Source: CAYXXN01 sp964469055
GTDB lineage: Bacteria > Acidobacteriota > Thermoanaerobaculia > Multivoradales > JAHEKO01
Reading direction: 5' to 3'
Assembly: GCA_964469055.1 (NCBI GenBank)
Contig: CAYXXN010000135.1
Coordinates: 1 to 7,071, forward strand
Length of the DNA stretch: 7,071 nt
Shown: piece after piece, positions 4,848-7,071 of the stretch
Position numbering within the stretch: position 1 is the first letter of the stretch
How the letters are laid out: each line of letters begins with the position of its first letter
Made by a program: the position numbers and the translations under genes
The notes under the pieces: model-generated
What the model saw: the letters and a program-made list of their open reading frames with translations, nothing else
Database searches by the model: none
Told to the model about the DNA's origin: nothing

Positions 4848-5483
4848 ATGGCGCTGCTGCGCGGCTCGCGGGCGCCCGCGGCGCCCGTCCTGAGGCCCGG
4901 TCCCACGGGCCGCCACAGCCTGGCTCTGCGCCCCCTCCTCCGCCGCCTCGGCACGGAGCGCAAGACCTGCGTCCTCGATCTGGGACCGGCCAGCGGCGCC
5001 AACGTAGCCTTCTTCTCGCGGCGTCCCTGCACGCTGCACATCGCCGATCTCTACCGAGGGCTGCGCTCGGATCTGGGCTTGCCCCGCGACGCCGCCGAGC
5101 TCGACGCCGCGCTCGCGCCGCAACTGCCCGCGGGGCCGTTCGATCTCGTGCTGGCCTGGGATCTCTTCGATTACTTCGATCGCGCTCGACTGGAGGTGCT
5201 CGGGCGCCATCTCGCCGAGCGCTGCCAGCCCAGCGCGCTGGTCTTCGCCATCGTCTCGTACCTGCACCAGATTCCCGATCGCCCGCACCGCTTCGAGATC
5301 CTCGACGAGGAGAGCCTCGTGTACGGCGACGCCTCGGGGCTGTCCCGCCCCGCACCCGGCTACCGCGAGCCCGACCTCATGCGCATGCTGCCCGGCTTCG
5401 AGGTCGAGGCGAGCTACCTGTTGCGTCACGGCGTCCAGGAGTACCTGCTGGCGCGCCGGTCCGGGACCGCGTCGCCCGTATAA
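4848..5483 (+). CDS. SAM-dependent methyltransferase-like protein, substrate unknown
   Basis: The 211-residue protein looks like a small class I methyltransferase. A motif-I-like strand and loop VLDLGPASGANVAFF lies at residues 42-56, followed by an acidic residue ending the next strand (LHIADLY, D67) that would bind the SAM ribose. A motif-IV-like strand, FDLVLAWDLFDYF, lies at 98-110. Downstream, ALVFAIVSY is consistent with strand five. The GPASG loop deviates from the common GxGxG, and I recognise no substrate-specific motif, so binding without catalysis is possible. The ATG at 4848 follows the bactofilin stop by 11 bp with no clear Shine-Dalgarno, suggesting translational coupling. The M16 peptidase begins 14 bp after its stop. 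A longer frame of the downstream peptidase overlaps this gene, but its Arg/Ala-rich translation here has no family character. Confidence 0.75.
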   Translation: MALLRGSRAPAAPVLRPGPTGRHSLALRPLLRRLGTERKTCVLDLGPASGANVAFFSRRPCTLHIADLYRGLRSDLGLPRDAAELDAALAPQLPAGPFDLVLAWDLFDYFDRARLEVLGRHLAERCQPSALVFAIVSYLHQIPDRPHRFEILDEESLVYGDASGLSRPAPGYREPDLMRMLPGFEVEASYLLRHGVQEYLLARRSGTASPV

Positions 5484-5497
5484 GCTTGGGCGCCGCC

Positions 5498-6772
5498 ATG
5501 GCGCTCCTGCCCGACCTCCCCATCACCCGACGCACGCTCGCCAACGGCCTGCGCGTCGTCCTGCAACAGGATCGCTCCCTGCCGCTGGTGGCCGTCAACC
5601 TCTGGTATCACGTCGGCTCGAAGAACGAGCGACCCGGGCGCACGGGCTTCGCGCATCTCTTCGAGCACATGCTCTTTCAGGGCAGCGAGCACGTCGGCAC
5701 GAACGACCACTTTCACTACCTACAGCAGGTCGGCGGTGTCGCCAACGGGTCGACCTGGTACGACCGCACCAACTACTACGAGACCGTGCCGGCCCACTAC
5801 CTGGAGCTCGCCCTGTGGCTGGAATCGGATCGCATGGGCTTCCTCCTGCCAGCGCTGACCTCCGAGAAGCTGGAGAACCAGCGCGCCGTGGTGATGAACG
5901 AGCGCCGGGAGCGCGTCGACAACCAGCCTTATGGGCGCGCCACGGAGCGTCTCCACGAGCTGCTCTACCCGCCGGACCATCCTTACCACTGGCCGGTGAT
6001 CGGCTACCTGCCAGACATCGCCGCGGCGACCCTCGAAGAGGTGCGCTCCTTCTTTGCCACCTACTACCGTCCGAGCAACGCCGTCCTCTCTCTCGTCGGC
6101 GACTTCGACCCGGCCGAGGCCACCGACCTCGTCGAGCGCTACTTCGGCGAGCTGCCGGCGGGGAGGCCGCCGACGCCGGTCGCGGCGCCGGACGGCCGGC
6201 TGGGCGGTGGGGCGGAGACGCTCGAGGACGCCGTCGAGTTGCCCCGTGTCTACCTGGCCTATCGCGCCCCAGCCTACGGCACGCGCGACTGGTACGCGCT
6301 CGATCTCCTCGCCTCCGCCCTCTCCGAGGGCAAGGCCACGCCGCTCTACAGGGACCTGGTCTACGAGCGGCAAGCGGCCCAGGAGGTGAGCGCCGCGCTG
6401 CTGGCCGGTGAGCTCGAGGGCACCTTCTACGCCATCGCCACCTGCCGGCCGGGCGTCGAACCGGCCCACCTCGAGGCGCTGCTCGACGAGCACCTCGGCC
6501 GAGCGGCCGCCACGCCCTTGGCCCCCGAGGTTCTCGAGGCCGCCCGCCGGCGGACCGTGCTCGGAGCCCTCGAGGAGTTCGAGAGCTTCGAGGAGCGAGC
6601 CGACGTCCTGTCGCAGCTGACGACCTTCTTCGACGCTCCCGAGCGCATCGAGCGGGAGATCGCGGGTTACTTGGAGCTGACCGCCTCCGACCTGCAGGAG
6701 GCCGCCCAACGGCATCTCGTCCGCGATCGCCGGGCGGCGGTCACGGTGGTGCCCCGCGGGGGCACGCCGTGA
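5498..6772 (+). CDS. M16 family zinc metallopeptidase, catalytic subunit (pitrilysin/processing-peptidase type)
   Basis: Members of this family degrade peptides inside a clam-shell chamber, often built from one active and one inactive chain. The ATG at 5498 gives 424 residues, the normal size for a half-size M16 chain. The inverted zinc motif HLFEH (H53, E56, H57) sits in FAHLFEHMLFQGSEH, and the third ligand is expected at E135 in VVMNERRERVDNQPYG. The first M16 domain covers about 8-170. The inactive-type second domain follows, with typical features VYLAYRAP and ALSEGKATPLYRDL. No signal peptide is visible, so a cytoplasmic location is inferred. The frame stays open upstream to 4778, but that part overlaps the methyltransferase-like gene and has no M16 homology. 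The stop codon overlaps the next gene's ATG by one base. Confidence 0.95.
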   Translation: MALLPDLPITRRTLANGLRVVLQQDRSLPLVAVNLWYHVGSKNERPGRTGFAHLFEHMLFQGSEHVGTNDHFHYLQQVGGVANGSTWYDRTNYYETVPAHYLELALWLESDRMGFLLPALTSEKLENQRAVVMNERRERVDNQPYGRATERLHELLYPPDHPYHWPVIGYLPDIAAATLEEVRSFFATYYRPSNAVLSLVGDFDPAEATDLVERYFGELPAGRPPTPVAAPDGRLGGGAETLEDAVELPRVYLAYRAPAYGTRDWYALDLLASALSEGKATPLYRDLVYERQAAQEVSAALLAGELEGTFYAIATCRPGVEPAHLEALLDEHLGRAAATPLAPEVLEAARRRTVLGALEEFESFEERADVLSQLTTFFDAPERIEREIAGYLELTASDLQEAAQRHLVRDRRAAVTVVPRGGTP

Positions 6773-7071
6773 TGCTGGCGCCCGTGGATCGTCACCGCCC
6801 GCCGGCCTCCGGGTCCGTGCGCTCCTTCGCCTTCCCCGACTTCCACCGCGAGCGCCTCACCGCCGACCTCGCGCTCTGCCTGCTCCCGCGCTCCGGCGTT
6901 CCGCTGGTCTTCCTCGAGCTGCTGTTGCCGCGCGGCGCCGACGGCGAGCCTTTCGGCGCCCGGGGCTTGGCGACGCTGACGGCGTCGCTGCTCGACGAGG
7001 GCACCCGACGCCGCACCTCGCAGGAGATCGCCGCCGCCGTGGAAGGGCTGGGGAGCCAGCTCAGCACGACG
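6772..7071 (+). CDS. M16 family peptidase-like protein, probable non-catalytic partner, 5' part only
   Basis: The ATG at 6772 shares its A with the TGA of the preceding peptidase, a typical translational-coupling junction. The frame is open for 100 codons to the window edge. The start (about 1-20, Pro/Arg-rich) lacks a signal peptide. Residues about 17-55 form the first M16 strands (FHRERLTADLALCLLPRSG, then PLVFLELLLPRGA). The helix that carries HxxEH in active members reads ARGLATLTASLLDEGTRRR here, with no His or Glu ligand pair. That is the usual look of the partner chain in bacterial two-chain M16 enzymes. I infer a heterodimer with the upstream product. Its C-terminal arginine/tyrosine motif lies outside the window, so partner status cannot be fully confirmed. 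Confidence 0.88.
   Translation, partial: MLAPVDRHRPPASGSVRSFAFPDFHRERLTADLALCLLPRSGVPLVFLELLLPRGADGEPFGARGLATLTASLLDEGTRRRTSQEIAAAVEGLGSQLSTT

Noticed and set aside
4318..5429. Long minus-strand open frames (345 and 284 codons) opposite the bactofilin and methyltransferase-like genes
   Set aside because: They run across two independent plus-strand genes, have compositionally biased translations, and no recognisable motif.
4778..5497. Upstream extension of the M16 peptidase frame (240 codons)
   Set aside because: The extension is an Arg/Ala/Pro-rich translation overlapping the bactofilin end and the whole methyltransferase-like gene. M16 homology begins only at the ATG at 5498.
5720..6715. 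Minus-strand open frame of 331 codons opposite the M16 peptidase
   Set aside because: The plus strand has the HLFEH zinc motif and M16 similarity over the full length. The antisense frame is Gly/Val/Arg-rich with no domain.

Overview
The window is GC-rich bacterial chromosome carrying housekeeping and cell-envelope genes. I see no phage, insertion sequence, CRISPR array, RNA gene or toxin/defence gene. LexA, a type IV pilus retraction ATPase, a bactofilin, a LysM-bearing cell-wall amidase and a paired M16 peptidase together suggest a free-living Gram-negative from a deep-branching, high-GC phylum. Acidobacteriota is my best guess, with Myxococcota-like lineages possible. This placement is inference from gene content and protein style only. 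A run of exactly 100 Ns (1734-1833) marks a scaffold join, so the sequence is probably a draft or metagenome assembly.

Layout. (1) 1-1360, minus strand: an exported N-acetylmuramoyl-L-alanine amidase with three LysM-like repeats; its C-terminus runs off the left edge. (2) 1396-2095, plus strand, divergent from the amidase across 35 bp: a tRNA nucleotidyltransferase (CCA-adding/poly(A) polymerase family), split by the N-run into an N-terminal and a C-terminal piece. (3) 2102-3493, minus strand, convergent with it: a PilT/PilU-type ATPase with an unusual C-terminal coiled coil of about 90 residues. (4) 3559-4188, minus strand, directly upstream of pilT: lexA. (5) 4189-4335: a divergent regulatory region with a good promoter for lexA, a sigma-70-like and an overlapping sigma-54-like promoter candidate for the bactofilin, and a CTG-N10-CAG inverted repeat midway between them. 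(6) 4336-7071, plus strand: a tight run of four genes, namely bactofilin, a small SAM-methyltransferase-like protein, an M16 zinc peptidase with intact metal ligands, and the start of a second M16 protein that lacks them. The last two overlap at a stop/start junction and probably form a heterodimer.

How the genes may relate. The amidase and bactofilin belong to peptidoglycan remodelling and cell-shape scaffolding, the PilT-like ATPase to pilus retraction, and the M16 pair to cytoplasmic proteolysis. LexA is a complete, self-cleaving SOS repressor. The three minus-strand genes have -10-like boxes only 7-14 nt before their start codons and no clear Shine-Dalgarno sequence. The bactofilin and the tRNA nucleotidyltransferase have clear ones. 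The points most worth checking are the coiled-coil extension on PilT, the apparently leaderless lexA, and the amidase architecture. I do not see a convincing undescribed multigene system here.
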